Shown here: piece after piece, positions 1 to 8,911 of the stretch
Layout: each line of letters starts with the position of its first letter
How positions within the stretch are numbered: position 1 is the stretch's first letter
From: Streptomyces liliifuscus
GTDB taxonomy: Bacteria; Actinomycetota; Actinomycetes; Streptomycetales; Streptomycetaceae
Reading direction: 5' to 3'
DNA length: 64,000 nt
Assembly (NCBI RefSeq): GCF_016598615.1
Contig: NZ_CP066831.1
Location: 620,001 to 684,000, forward strand
Program-made: the position numbers and the translations under genes
The notes under the pieces: generated by a model
Database searches by the model: none
Told to the model about the DNA's origin: nothing
What the model saw: only the letters and a program-made list of their open reading frames with translations

Positions 1-945
1 GGCGGCCTCAGGACTCCCCAGATCGTCGCGCTGATGATCCTCTTTTACGGGGCGTTCTGGATCGTCGGCCCCTGGGCCGTGGACCGGCTCGGCGGGATCA
101 TGGGCCGCTTCGCCCGTCGTCCCGCCACGCTGCTGGCCGCCCGCAGGCTCAGCGACGACCCGCGCGGCGCCTGGCGCACCGTCAGCGGCCTGGTCCTGGC
201 GGGCTTCGTGGCCGGGTTCTTCTCGGTGGCGCACCTGGACGTCGGCGGTTTCACCTACCCTCATCAGGTCGCCGTGGCCACGCCGGGCGGAACCCACACG
301 CCCGGCACCGTACGGGAGACCGCCGACCGGGCCCGCACACTGCTGAAGCAAGCCGGGGTGCCCGCCACCGTCCGGATCCGTACGGGCGACCGGGCCGACG
401 AGTCGCTGCTGCTGGGCAACACGGGCGTCACGGCCAAGATCTCCGGCGGCCCGGCCCGGGTCGACACCGCCGTGACCGTGCTGGCACCGCTGAACCGCGC
501 GGCACCGGCCTACACCGACAAGTACTTCACCGCCGTGGACGACTTCTCCACCGGCCAGCTGCGGAACCTCAGCCTGGCGACAGTGACCCTGAGCTTCCTC
601 GTCGCCACCGCTTCCGCCGGTCTCACGGCCGCGGCCAACGTTCTGGACCGCCGCCGGGTGTACGGCAGGCTGCGGCTGGCCGGTACGCCACTGCGGGTGC
701 TGGACCGGGCCCGGGTCCGCGAGACGGTGGTCCCGCTGGTCCTCCTCGCCGGGACCATGACGGGGTGCGGTGTCTACGGCGCGATGCAGCTCAACAAGGC
801 GGTTGGCACCACCATCAACACGGCCGGTGCGCTGCAACTGGCCGCGTGTGTGGTGCTTGGCGCGGGGGCGATGTTCGCGGCGATCGGTGCGAGTCGGCCG
901 CTGTTGCGGGCCGTCACTCTCAGTCCGGCTCAGGAGCCGGACTGA
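1..945 (+). CDS. ABC transporter permease, FtsX-type (C-terminal part)
   Basis: The reading frame is open from base 1, so the N-terminus lies outside the window. About 315 residues are visible. A membrane segment near the start (around codons 12-25) is followed by an extracellular stretch. Two further hydrophobic segments then flank a basic loop (LDRRRVYGRLRLAGTP), ahead of a last helix near the C-terminus. That layout is the C-terminal FtsX/MacB permease domain of ABC exporters such as lipoprotein or antimicrobial-peptide transporters. The ATPase partner is presumably upstream. A response regulator gene follows in the same direction, separated by two hairpins, so any bacitracin-type regulatory link is only inferred. 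Confidence 0.8.
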   Translation, partial: GGLRTPQIVALMILFYGAFWIVGPWAVDRLGGIMGRFARRPATLLAARRLSDDPRGAWRTVSGLVLAGFVAGFFSVAHLDVGGFTYPHQVAVATPGGTHTPGTVRETADRARTLLKQAGVPATVRIRTGDRADESLLLGNTGVTAKISGGPARVDTAVTVLAPLNRAAPAYTDKYFTAVDDFSTGQLRNLSLATVTLSFLVATASAGLTAAANVLDRRRVYGRLRLAGTPLRVLDRARVRETVVPLVLLAGTMTGCGVYGAMQLNKAVGTTINTAGALQLAACVVLGAGAMFAAIGASRPLLRAVTLSPAQEPD

Positions 946-1013
946 TGGGCGGGCCGGGCCCCTGCGGGCGGCAGAGCGGGTGGGTCGTGGCCTGGCCGCG
1001 GGCCGTCCATGGT

Positions 1014-1079
1014 CTCCCGGCCTTCGGCCGGGAGGCGCCCCCAGGTCTCGCAGTTCTCCGTGCCCCGTGCGGGGCACGG
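1014..1079 (+). terminator. Two consecutive hairpins after the ABC permease gene
   Basis: Bases 1014-1022 (CTCCCGGCC) pair perfectly with 1026-1034 across a TTC loop. Bases 1058-1067 (CCGTGCCCCG) pair with 1070-1079. Both are GC-rich and lie between the permease stop and the response regulator start, consistent with Streptomyces-style terminators that lack a U-tract. Confidence 0.6.
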
Positions 1080-1116
1080 TCCGCCCTTCTCTCCCACGTT
1101 CAGGCAAGATGCGCCC

Positions 1117-1845
1117 ATGAACGATCGTGACCGTGAGCGTGCTCCGATCCGTGTGCTGATCGCCGACGACCAGGACATGGTCCGTACGGGATTCCGGTTC
1201 TTCCTCGACGCACAGCCGGACATCACCGTGGTGGCCGAGGCCTGCGACGGGGAAGAGGCCGTGACGCTGGCCAGGCGACTGCGGCCCGACGTATGCCTGC
1301 TGGACATCCGGATGCCGAAGCTGGACGGGCTGGAGGCCACCCGCATGCTGGCCGGACCGGATGTCGCCGCCCCGATGCGGGTCGTCGTGGTGACCACCTT
1401 CGACCTCGACGAGTACGTCTATGGCGCACTGAACAGCGGTGCCTGCGGCTTCCTCCTCAAGGACTCCGGGCCGACCCTGCTCGCCGAGGCCGTCCGCGCC
1501 GCGGCGGTCGGCGACTCGTTGGTTTCCCCGTCGGTCACCGTCCGCCTCCTCAAGCACATCACCGCCGCCCAGGGCCGGAAACACGGACAGGGACGGGCGA
1601 AGGAGGCAGTGGCTACCACGCCCGCCTCCTCCGTGCCCCAAGATCCCCTGACCGAACGCGAGTTGGACGTCGTACGCCTGGTAGCCCTCGGCCACACCAA
1701 TGCCGAGATCGCCGCCTCCCTCTTCGTCTCCCTCTCGACCGTGAAGACACACCTCACCAGCATCCAGCTCAAGCTCGCCGCCCGAAACCGCGTCGAGATC
1801 GCCGCCTGGGCCTGGCGAACCGGCCACGCCGACGGCCCGGCGTAG
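1117..1845 (+). CDS. Response regulator, NarL/LuxR family
   Basis: A two-component response regulator of 242 residues. The N-terminal receiver domain has the acidic pair (IADDQD) and the phospho-acceptor Asp63 in CLLDIRMPKLDG. The C-terminal LuxR-type helix-turn-helix begins near LTERELDVVRLVALG and includes NAEIAASLFVSLSTVKTH. The ATG at 1117 is chosen because the receiver domain begins right after it; the frame is open further upstream but that stretch crosses the hairpins. No histidine kinase gene is adjacent downstream, so it is an orphan as seen here or pairs with a kinase upstream of the window. It would act as a DNA-binding activator in the cytoplasm. Confidence 0.9.
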   Translation: MNDRDRERAPIRVLIADDQDMVRTGFRFFLDAQPDITVVAEACDGEEAVTLARRLRPDVCLLDIRMPKLDGLEATRMLAGPDVAAPMRVVVVTTFDLDEYVYGALNSGACGFLLKDSGPTLLAEAVRAAAVGDSLVSPSVTVRLLKHITAAQGRKHGQGRAKEAVATTPASSVPQDPLTERELDVVRLVALGHTNAEIAASLFVSLSTVKTHLTSIQLKLAARNRVEIAAWAWRTGHADGPA

Positions 1846-2068
1846 CCCCTCGGCCACCGCCAGATTCTCCGGTCGGCTCGCGGAACACTTGTTGTCCATC
1901 GCCCTGTGGGTCACCGTCCGCGATCTCTGCGGGAGGGCTTCGTGGTCCCACGTCAGACGGCGGCGCTGCGTCAGCCGGCCGTGACGGTACTGAACTTGAA
2001 TGCGTGATCTGCCATCTGTGGCCGGCGGCGACACGCCGCGACAATGGCCCTCGCCGCGGCAGCGTTCA

Positions 2069-2920
2069 TCAGTAGACGATGGACACGATCTGGCAGGCAG
2101 CTTCGGCAATCCGGCGCTCGCCGCTGATGCGGACTCGGGCAAGGGCAGTGGAAGGATCAATGCCACGGGTGCAGAGTCGCCAGGCGGTTTCTGGGTCCAG
2201 CCGCACTGATGCGGCTGGCCGCCCGCGGGGTGCCGCGGCCAGTGACCAGCGGTCCGCGGTGGCGGTCACGGTCCAAGTGACGGCGGCCGGCTCACCGATG
2301 ACCACCTGGAGTTGTGTCCCAGCGGGCGCGGGCGTGTGACGCAGCGTGTGGGGCAAGGCCCTCATGAAGGTGTCCAGGACCACGGACAGGGCGTTGGGCT
2401 CCGGGTCGGTGTCTCGGCCGGTGGCGTGGCGGATCTGCTGGCGGTGGGTCCAGTACTCGGTGAACTCCCGGGCGAGATCCAGCCACATGGGCGCCGGGTC
2501 GGTCCCTGCCCAGGACACTCCCAGGCCCGTTGAGTCGAGGTCGGCGCCCTCGAATTGACAGGCGGCCTGGGTCCCGGCCAGTTCCAGAGCCTCGATGAGC
2601 TCGGCGGGGCTGTGATCGGTGTGGAGGTCTATCCATTCCTGGTTGACCCGGTGGATGAACGCTTCCAGCGTCTCTCCAGCCGCCATGGTGCGCTGATGGC
2701 CCTCTGTGCTCCAGCCGAGACGGCCGTGGAGGTCACCGAGGATGTGGGCGGCAAGGTCGTGCACTGTCCAGCCCGGGACCGCGGGCTTGCTCCACTCATT
2801 GCGCCGCAGACCGCGTAGCACGTCGAGGAGCGAAGCCAGCTCTGGCTCGAACAGCAGGCGAACGTCGATCGGCTTGCCCAGCCAGGAGGGGTTGGATACG
2901 TCGTCGGGCCGAGGACTCAT
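2069..2920 (-). CDS. Maleylpyruvate isomerase family mycothiol-dependent enzyme
   Basis: A 283-residue protein with the N-terminal DinB-like four-helix fold of the mycothiol-dependent maleylpyruvate isomerase (MDMPI) family. The conserved WTVHDLAAHILGD segment carries a metal-ligand histidine, and two more histidines fall in the fold (YWTHRQQIRHATGR). The C-terminal half is the SCP2-like MDMPI_C domain (around PAAVTWTVTATADRW to RLCTRGIDPSTALARV). Members use mycothiol as cofactor, but the substrate of most actinobacterial paralogues, including this one, cannot be told from sequence. The gene converges with the response regulator. ATG start with no strong ribosome site. Confidence 0.85.
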   Translation of the reverse strand: MSPRPDDVSNPSWLGKPIDVRLLFEPELASLLDVLRGLRRNEWSKPAVPGWTVHDLAAHILGDLHGRLGWSTEGHQRTMAAGETLEAFIHRVNQEWIDLHTDHSPAELIEALELAGTQAACQFEGADLDSTGLGVSWAGTDPAPMWLDLAREFTEYWTHRQQIRHATGRDTDPEPNALSVVLDTFMRALPHTLRHTPAPAGTQLQVVIGEPAAVTWTVTATADRWSLAAAPRGRPAASVRLDPETAWRLCTRGIDPSTALARVRISGERRIAEAACQIVSIVY

Positions 2921-3023
2921 ACCCAGAGCCTGTCAGCCGGGAGGCCCGGTCTTCCATCGAATACCCCCTCACTTGACGGGAGCATGCTCCGTCAGCCGCC
3001 CATGTTCGGGCCGGCGCCGACCA

Positions 3024-3500
3024 GCAAATGCCCTCTTGCGGCTTCAAGTCGAGAGTGTGGGCGGGCAGCTGGAAGATGACGAGCCAGGTGGCGTTCGCAT
3101 CGATGAACGTGCTTGTCCCGGCAGTGAGCCGGCGACGCACGTCGCCCCGGAGAAGCACGATGGGTCCGCCGAGATGGATGCGGGCCCGCTCGACCAGGTC
3201 GCCCAGGTCCCGTGGCCGAAGCCCTTCGGCTGCCCCGGCGGCCCCGGTTCTCGCGGACTGCCTGGAGCATCCGCGAGCGCCGACCCCGCTGGTAGCAGAG
3301 CAGTCCCTGCCATCGACACCCGGCCCGCTCCTCTTCCGCGTAGCCTCACCACGGGCGTGCAGCCCCCGGCGCCCCCAGGTCCCGCGGATCGCAGCGGAGC
3401 AGGCGACTGGCTGGCCTCGTCCCGCAGGGCGGACCCAGGCACCGAGCGCCGCCGTGGTGCTCTTGCCCGCGGCAAGACGTCCCTCCTCCACAACTCGACC
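3024..3500 (-). pseudogene. IS630-family transposase remnant, frameshifted
   Basis: Translating the minus strand in pieces gives recognisable segments of the DDE transposase of Streptomyces IS630-type elements. TPVVRLRGRGAGRVSMAG is in one frame. Residues encoded at about 3221-3024 (LRPRDLGDLVERARIHLGGP through QLPAHTLDLKPQEGI) are in another. At least two frameshifts separate them, and the catalytic WDN segment reads LLRGD, so the element is dead. Neither terminal inverted repeats nor the N-terminal helix-turn-helix are recognisable here. A different fragment of the same family lies near 38.0 kb. Confidence 0.7.
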
Positions 3501-3721
3501 GCCGTGTCGTCGCGTTCACGGCGCGGCAGTGGTCCGGCGGGTAGTGCTCCGCGAGTTGCGGCTGTGTTCGACACCGCTTGCCTTCAGGGTCCTTCGTCCG
3601 CGGCACAAGGCCTCGTACGAGGGGTCTGTCGAGTGGAGCCGCAGGGCTCCGCCCGGGTCGCGGCCGCCGAGCCTGGGGTTGCAGGTTCGAGGCGAGTGCT
3701 GGGTGCGACAAGGACGACCGG

Positions 3722-3952
3722 TCAACGACGCGTCTGCCCATCACCGCTCTCGTCGGGCGTCGTCCAGGAGCCCTGCCGCGGCGCCGCCTCTGGCCCATGG
3801 CCTGCGGGACGGGCGCCTGGAGTCTTGCGGTTCGCCGCGCGACGGGTGCCGTACCAGAACGCGCCGATCAGGAGGGCGACAACCACAAACCCGGCGACGA
3901 TCAGGAAGAACGATGCCGAGCCTTGGGCCGCGAGGGTCTGGGAAGCAAACAT
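3722..3952 (-). CDS. Small membrane protein, DUF6479-like
   Basis: A 76-residue protein with a single predicted transmembrane helix (FFLIVAGFVVVALLIGAFW) followed by a basic, hydrophilic C-terminal tail (YGTRRAANRK...). The segment GSASFFLIVAGFVVVALLIG is, as I recall, the hallmark of a Streptomyces family annotated DUF6479, whose function is unknown. ATG 3952 is chosen because the family usually begins a few residues before the helix; an in-frame ATG at 4021 has a GGAG three bases upstream and is the alternative. It sits on the same strand as another one-helix protein at 4201-4323. Confidence 0.65.
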   Translation of the reverse strand: MFASQTLAAQGSASFFLIVAGFVVVALLIGAFWYGTRRAANRKTPGARPAGHGPEAAPRQGSWTTPDESGDGQTRR

Positions 3953-4200
3953 ATTGGCCGAGTACCCCACTGCCGCGTTCCTACCGGAAACGAGCAAATT
4001 GGCGTGAAACGTAAACACCATCGGCTCCGGGTCATCGCCCTGACGCGCTCCGTCTGGGACTGCACCCCTGGTGCAGCACCTGTGCCAGACGACGGGTCCA
4101 CCGTGCGCCATGCTGCGGAAGGTTCTCCGGCTCCCAGCTGAGCAGGTTCCATGTCCTCCGCTCCGACGGCTTGATCGTCGGGGTGGTCCCCTGCCCGCCC

Positions 4201-4323
4201 CTAGCGTCGGGATCGGCGGTAGGCCAACACGATTCCGACGACGGCAAGCACGCCGATCAGGACCACGAACCACGGGGGCATCAGGTGGAGCCCCTTGTAG
4301 GCCAGGGGCACAGTCTCAGACAT
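4201..4323 (-). CDS. 40-residue single-span membrane protein
   Basis: A very short gene with a strong ribosome site (GAGGAG, six bases before the ATG). The protein is a short polar N-terminus, one hydrophobic helix (PPWFVVLIGVLAVVGIVLAY) and a terminal RRSRR. It stops at TAG 4201-4203. Its layout resembles the small one-helix proteins common in Streptomyces, and it lies upstream of the DUF6479-like gene on the same strand. No function can be assigned. Confidence 0.6.
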   Translation of the reverse strand: MSETVPLAYKGLHLMPPWFVVLIGVLAVVGIVLAYRRSRR

Positions 4324-4388
4324 CGAGTCTCCTCGGACGGTCGGCAGCGGTGAAGTCAGTGACGTTGTAGAGGCGATTCCGCGGGGTT

Positions 4389-4733
4389 TCACCTCGGCGG
4401 ACAGGGGTGGCCGGTGAGCTGGTGAGCCAGGTGCACGGCGTTGGCGGCGAGCGTGTGTGTCGTCGTCTTCACGGCGTCCGGCGTCTCCTTGAGGTCCTGG
4501 AAGTCGGTGCCCCGCTGGGCTTCGCGAACCCATGGGTGACCGCCCCGGCGCGAGAGCGAGAAGCCGATGTCGTTGAGGCCCTGGAAGACGCCGGCGCTCA
4601 CCTCGTGGGTACCGTCCTCGTTGCCCACGACCGCGAAAGCGGTGAGCTCGTTGTAGGCGAGGAGACGACCCTCGTCGTCCGTCCCGGAGAGTTCGGCGTC
4701 CAGTCGCTCCAGGGCTCGCTGGCAGACGCTCAA
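4389..4733 (-). CDS. Hypothetical protein, 114 residues
   Basis: Starts at a TTG with a good ribosome site (AAGGGAGAG, eight bases upstream). The protein is soluble, mildly acidic and has natural-looking codon use; a central stretch (LLAYNELTAFAVVGNEDGTH) suggests a small alpha/beta fold. I do not recognise a family. It directly follows a truncated flavodoxin-reductase-like gene start on the same strand, so this region appears to be a patchwork. The small membrane protein gene at 4201-4323 follows 65 bp further on. Confidence 0.5.
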   Translation of the reverse strand: MSVCQRALERLDAELSGTDDEGRLLAYNELTAFAVVGNEDGTHEVSAGVFQGLNDIGFSLSRRGGHPWVREAQRGTDFQDLKETPDAVKTTTHTLAANAVHLAHQLTGHPCPPR

Positions 4734-4749
4734 GGGATGATCTCTCCCT

Positions 4750-4854
4750 TCAAACCAAGCCCCGGAACTCGGCGATCACCTGTTCCGCGAGCAACTGGCT
4801 GCTGGAGGAGGTGGGCGAGGTGTTCAACGAACAGACGAGGGACAGTGCGCGCAT
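4750..4854 (-). pseudogene. N-terminal stub of an NADPH-dependent FMN reductase-like gene
   Basis: An ATG at 4854 preceded by GGGAG encodes only 34 residues (MRALSLVCSLNTSP...QVIAEFRG) before a stop. This matches the first beta strand and helix of flavodoxin-fold NAD(P)H:FMN reductases, in which the loop after the first strand binds FMN phosphate. The rest of the roughly 200-residue domain is absent, so this is a truncated remnant. The match is from memory of the family and is moderate. Confidence 0.45.
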
Positions 4855-5311
4855 GGCAGTCAAGCTCCCGACGTGAATCGGCCACCGGCCCGGGAGCCCA
4901 TGCCGTGGTGCCTGTGTCAGAGTTCCCGGGTTGGGCCCATTCATCCCGGACTGCATCCGCGCATCCTCTGAGCAAGGACGCCCAGCGTGAACACCTCAGT
5001 CGCATCGATCAGAGCTGCCCCGGCCGCCGCTGAGACCACGCCGGGAGCCGGGCACCCTGCGTCGGTTCTCCAGGGCGGCCTCCGTCGGCGTCTCAGGTCC
5101 GCCCTTGACCTGCCAATGTCGCCAAGGTGGCCGACGCCCACCCCGGGAACCCACCGCCACATTTCACGGCGTCAGTCGCCCTGTTCCATCAAGGCAGTCT
5201 CGATCGCTCTGGGTCCTGCGCGGACAGATGACGCCGTTGAGGCTCTCGCCGTGTGCCTGATCGTCTCGCGGGTACTCGCCCGGCTCCATGCACCGACCCC
5301 TGGAGCCGTCA
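4855..5311. other. Intergenic stretch without recognisable gene
   Basis: About 460 bp between the FMN-reductase stub and the ATP-grasp gene. Short open frames on both strands have no recognisable domain, ribosome site or natural composition. It probably holds the promoter of the ATP-grasp operon. Confidence 0.5.
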
Positions 5312-6622
5312 GTGAGCCCACGCCCCCGCAACGTATTCGTCGTCGGTCTCGACCAGGCCAATCTGCGGACCCTGCGGGCCGTAACCCGCGCCGAAGAGCT
5401 GCGTTTCCACCGCCTCCTGACCATCCAGGAGCTCCAGCACGGCGAGGTGGCCGTACCGGACCTGCTCGACCGGGCCCGGAGCGTGCTGGACGGCTTCGAC
5501 GAACCGGTCGACGCGATCGTCGGCTACTGGGACTTCCCCGTGAGCACGCTGGTCGCGCTGCTCGGAAAGGAATACGGGACGCGCGCCACCAGTCTGGAAT
5601 CGGTGGTCAAGTGCGAGCACAAGTACTGGAGCCGTCTCGTACAGCAGGAGGTCGCCACGGAGCATCCGCGCTTCGGCCGGGTTGATCTCGACGCGACCGA
5701 CCCGCAGCCGCCGGAGGGTGTGCGGTTCCCGATGTGGCTCAAGCCGGCGCTGTCGTACTCATCCGAACTCGCCTACGGAGTAGGGGACATCAAAGAATTT
5801 CGCACCGCCGTCGAGCACATCGGCCAGGGCATCCACCGCGTCGGCCGCCCCTTCGACTACATCCTTGACCAGCTCGACCTGCCCCAGGAGATGGCCGGGG
5901 TCGGCGGCCGAGTCTGCCTCGCCGAGGAGACGCTCAACGGCGTCCAGGTCGCGGTCGAGGGGTACGAGCACGACGGCGAGATCACCGTGTACGGCGTTCT
6001 CGACTCGATCAACTACCCGGATTCCACCAGCTTCCTGCGCCACCAGTACCCCTCGGCCCTGCCGGATCCGGTGCAGCAGCGCCTGCGCGAGGTGTCGAGG
6101 CGGGTCATGCGGCACATCGGCTGGCGGCAGGCGACGTTCAGCATCGAGTTCTTCTACGACCCGGCCACCGACGACATCTCGATCCTGGAGATCAACCCCC
6201 GCCACTCCCAGGCGCACGCCGAACTCTTCGCCTACGTCGACGGCGTGGCCAACCACCACTGCATGCTCGCCCTCGCCCTGGGCGAGGACCCGGCCATCTC
6301 GCCCGGGCAGGGGCCGTACGCCCTGGCCGCCAAGTGGTACTACCGCTGGTTCGCCGACGGGGTCGTGCGCGAGGTGCCGGCGCCCGAAGAACTGGCCCGC
6401 ATCGAGAAGGAGATACCCGGCGTCCGGATCGACATCGTGCCCGACGAGGGGCAGCGCCTGTCGGACGTCGACCAGCAGGACAGCTACAGCTACGAGGTGG
6501 CGCACATCTTCACCGGCGGTGCCGACGAGCGCGAGCTGCGCGAGAAGTACGACCGCTGTGTCGCCGCGCTGCGACTCGCCTTCGACCACCCGACCGACCG
6601 TAAGTCCGACCGCACGACCTGA
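5312..6622 (+). CDS. ATP-grasp domain protein (carboxylate-amine/thiol ligase-like)
   Basis: A 436-residue ATP-grasp enzyme. The N-terminal part (NVFVVGLDQANLRTL) is the pre-ATP-grasp alpha/beta domain. The ATP-grasp core follows, with FPMWLKPALSYSS supplying the nucleotide-binding lysine, a downstream substrate-loop region (VEGYEHDGEITVYGVLDS), and the metal-binding signature FSIEFFYD...ISILEINPRHSQAHAEL (Glu and Asn ligands). Members form an acyl-phosphate and join a carboxylate to an amine or thiol. GTG 5312 is chosen because TGGAG lies seven bases upstream; an ATG at 5288 is in frame. A serine hydrolase gene starts 7 bp after the stop, so the two are surely co-transcribed. Substrate unknown. 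Confidence 0.85.
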   Translation: MSPRPRNVFVVGLDQANLRTLRAVTRAEELRFHRLLTIQELQHGEVAVPDLLDRARSVLDGFDEPVDAIVGYWDFPVSTLVALLGKEYGTRATSLESVVKCEHKYWSRLVQQEVATEHPRFGRVDLDATDPQPPEGVRFPMWLKPALSYSSELAYGVGDIKEFRTAVEHIGQGIHRVGRPFDYILDQLDLPQEMAGVGGRVCLAEETLNGVQVAVEGYEHDGEITVYGVLDSINYPDSTSFLRHQYPSALPDPVQQRLREVSRRVMRHIGWRQATFSIEFFYDPATDDISILEINPRHSQAHAELFAYVDGVANHHCMLALALGEDPAISPGQGPYALAAKWYYRWFADGVVREVPAPEELARIEKEIPGVRIDIVPDEGQRLSDVDQQDSYSYEVAHIFTGGADERELREKYDRCVAALRLAFDHPTDRKSDRTT

Positions 6623-6629
6623 GAGACGT

Positions 6630-8651
6630 ATGCGATATATCGAGAACCTCCCTCACACCACCAGGCAAGAGGACCACGTCAGGATCCCGATGCCGGACGG
6701 CGTCCACCTCTCGGCGCGCATCTGGCGCCCGGTGTCCTCGGACGACTCCCCCGTCCCGGCGATCCTGGAGTACATCCCGTACCGCAAGGGCGATCTGAGT
6801 TCGGTCCGCGACTCGATCCACCACCCCTACATCGCCGGGCACGGCTACGCGTGTGTCCGTGTCGACCTGCGCGGTACCGGTGACTCCGAGGGCGTACTCA
6901 CCGACGAGTACCTGGAAGTCGAGCAGAGCGACGCCGAGGCGGTGCTCGACTGGCTCGCCGCGCGGCCCTGGTGCGACGGCACAACTGGAATGATGGGCAT
7001 TTCCTGGGGCGCGTTCGCGGCGCTGCAGGTGGCCGCTCGGCGCCCCGCGAGTCTGCGGGCCATCGTCATCTCCTCGTTCACCGACGACCGTTACGCCGAC
7101 GACATGCACTACATGGGCGGCGCGATGCTGTCCGACAACCTCGCCGAAGCGGGCACCATGTTCGCCTACGCCACGTGCCCACCGGACCCGTCCGCCGTGG
7201 GCGAGCGCTGGCGCGAGATGTGGCACGAGCGTCTGGACGCCGCACAGCCGTGGGTCCTGAACTGGCTGCGCCATCAGCGCCGCGACAGTTACTGGCGGCA
7301 CGCGTCGGTGTGCGAGGACTACACCGCCATACGCTGCCCCGTCCTCGCCTCCAGCGGCTGGGCCGACGGATACTCCAACGCGGTGACCCGTCTGCTCTCC
7401 CACCTGGACGTGCCGCGCAAGGGGCTGATCGGCCCCTGGTCCCACAAGTACCCGCACCTGGGCGAACCCGGACCAGCCATCGGCTACCTCCAGGAAGTGG
7501 TGCGCTGGTGGGACCACTGGCTGAAGGGTGCGGACAACGGGGCGGTGGACGGTCCGATGCTCCGGGCGTGGATGCAGGACAGCGTGCCACCCTCCACCTC
7601 GTACGAGGAACGCCCCGGCCGCTGGGTCAGCGAACCCACCTGGCCCTCGCGGCACGTTCGCAACACCGCGTACGCGCTGCGCTCCCGCCACCTCACAGCC
7701 GAGGGCGAAGCCCCGAACGACGGGCGGAGCCAGACGCTGCGGTCCCCGCTGTCCGTGGGGCAGTTCGCCGGAAAGTGGGCCTCCTACAACGCCCCGCCGG
7801 ACCTGCCCTATGACCAGCGTGAGGAGGACGGCGGCTCCCTGGTCTACGAGACCGAGCCGTTGACGGACCGGCTGGAGATACTCGGGGCGCCACGTGTCGA
7901 ACTGGAGGTGAGCGCCGACCAGCCCGTGGCCATGGTGGCCGCCCGGCTGTCGGACGTGGCCCCGGACGGCAGCGCCACCCGGATCACGTACGGCGTACTC
8001 AACCTCACCCGCCGGGACAGCACGGACGAACCCTCGCCCTTGGAGCCGGGTCAACTCCACCGGGCCACGCTGCACTTGAACGGTGTGGCGCAGGCATTTC
8101 CACCGGGCCACCGCATAAGGCTTTCCCTGTCCACGTCGTACTGGCCGTTGGCCTGGCCACCGCCACGGCCCACGCTCCTGACGGTCCACGAGCAGCCGTG
8201 TCGCCTCGTCCTACCGGTTCGCCCGGCCGACGAACCGGGCACCTCGGCCCCCTTCGAGGCGCCCGAGGGCGCCACCCCCATCACGACGACTCAGATGACG
8301 CCGCCCGAGCAGCGCTGGGAGGTCAGCCGCGACCTGATCGACTACGGCGCGGCGTTGAACATCGTCAAGGATCGCGGCACGATCCACTTCGACGCGATGG
8401 ACCTGGACGTCGGGTGCCGCGCCCACGAGCGGTACACCTCAGTCGCCGACGACTTCACCTCACCGGCCGGTGAAGTGACGTGGACCATGAGTTTCCGGCG
8501 CAAGGACTGGGACGTACGGGTCCGCACGAGCACGACGTTGACCTGCGACGCCGAGGAATTCCACGTCAACGCCACGCTGGACGCCTACGAGGGCGGTCGG
8601 CGCGTCGCCTCGCGCACCTGGAACGAGTCGGTCTCCAGGGACATGCTGTAG
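6630..8651 (+). CDS. CocE/NonD family serine hydrolase
   Basis: A 673-residue alpha/beta hydrolase of the Xaa-Pro dipeptidyl-peptidase (S15)/cocaine esterase group. The nucleophile elbow is GISWG with Ser125. The acid is probably the Asp in SSGWADGYSN and the base the His in GPWSHKYPH. A helical cap lies between them. The jelly-roll C-terminal domain (X-Pro_dipeptidyl C) follows, and then an extra beta-rich region of about 110 residues, seen in longer members. Relatives cleave peptides, beta-lactams or amino-acid esters. There is no signal peptide, so it is cytoplasmic. It starts 7 bp after the ATP-grasp gene, which suggests ligation and hydrolysis of the same product class. Confidence 0.88.
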   Translation: MRYIENLPHTTRQEDHVRIPMPDGVHLSARIWRPVSSDDSPVPAILEYIPYRKGDLSSVRDSIHHPYIAGHGYACVRVDLRGTGDSEGVLTDEYLEVEQSDAEAVLDWLAARPWCDGTTGMMGISWGAFAALQVAARRPASLRAIVISSFTDDRYADDMHYMGGAMLSDNLAEAGTMFAYATCPPDPSAVGERWREMWHERLDAAQPWVLNWLRHQRRDSYWRHASVCEDYTAIRCPVLASSGWADGYSNAVTRLLSHLDVPRKGLIGPWSHKYPHLGEPGPAIGYLQEVVRWWDHWLKGADNGAVDGPMLRAWMQDSVPPSTSYEERPGRWVSEPTWPSRHVRNTAYALRSRHLTAEGEAPNDGRSQTLRSPLSVGQFAGKWASYNAPPDLPYDQREEDGGSLVYETEPLTDRLEILGAPRVELEVSADQPVAMVAARLSDVAPDGSATRITYGVLNLTRRDSTDEPSPLEPGQLHRATLHLNGVAQAFPPGHRIRLSLSTSYWPLAWPPPRPTLLTVHEQPCRLVLPVRPADEPGTSAPFEAPEGATPITTTQMTPPEQRWEVSRDLIDYGAALNIVKDRGTIHFDAMDLDVGCRAHERYTSVADDFTSPAGEVTWTMSFRRKDWDVRVRTSTTLTCDAEEFHVNATLDAYEGGRRVASRTWNESVSRDML

Positions 8652-8911
8652 ACCGTGCGCGAGCAGGCCGTTCAGACGCGACTCAGCGTGCTCATCCTCG
8701 GACAGCGGTCCTGACAGGTGGCTGCACAGGTCGGCCGGCACGTCGACCGAGCCGTCCTCATCACGGACCACCAGCAGGGCCACCCGCCAAATTTCCGGAC
8801 CGTATCCCGAGTCCTGGCTGCGAGGTACGACTGCGAGGATGTCGGGGTGCCGTCTCAGGCGGTGGGCTGAAAGAACGTCAGTACGGGAAAGAGCCGAGGG
8901 GAAGACACACA

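Noticed and set aside
2706-4014. Two long plus-strand open frames of 328-433 codons
   Set aside because: Their translations are Arg/Ser/Pro-rich without any domain, have no ribosome site, and lie opposite the IS630 remnant and the DUF6479-like gene.
6510-8189. Long minus-strand frame opposite the CocE/NonD hydrolase gene
   Set aside because: It is the usual high-GC antisense shadow; the plus strand has intact catalytic motifs and a ribosome site.
8652-8911. Possible minus-strand protein fragment (RLRRHPDILAVVPRSQDS, WRVALLVVRDEDGSVDV)
   Set aside because: The middle is protein-like, but the C-terminal part is only the shadow of the hydrolase gene, no family is recognised, and the region is better explained as the leader of the threonine aldolase gene.
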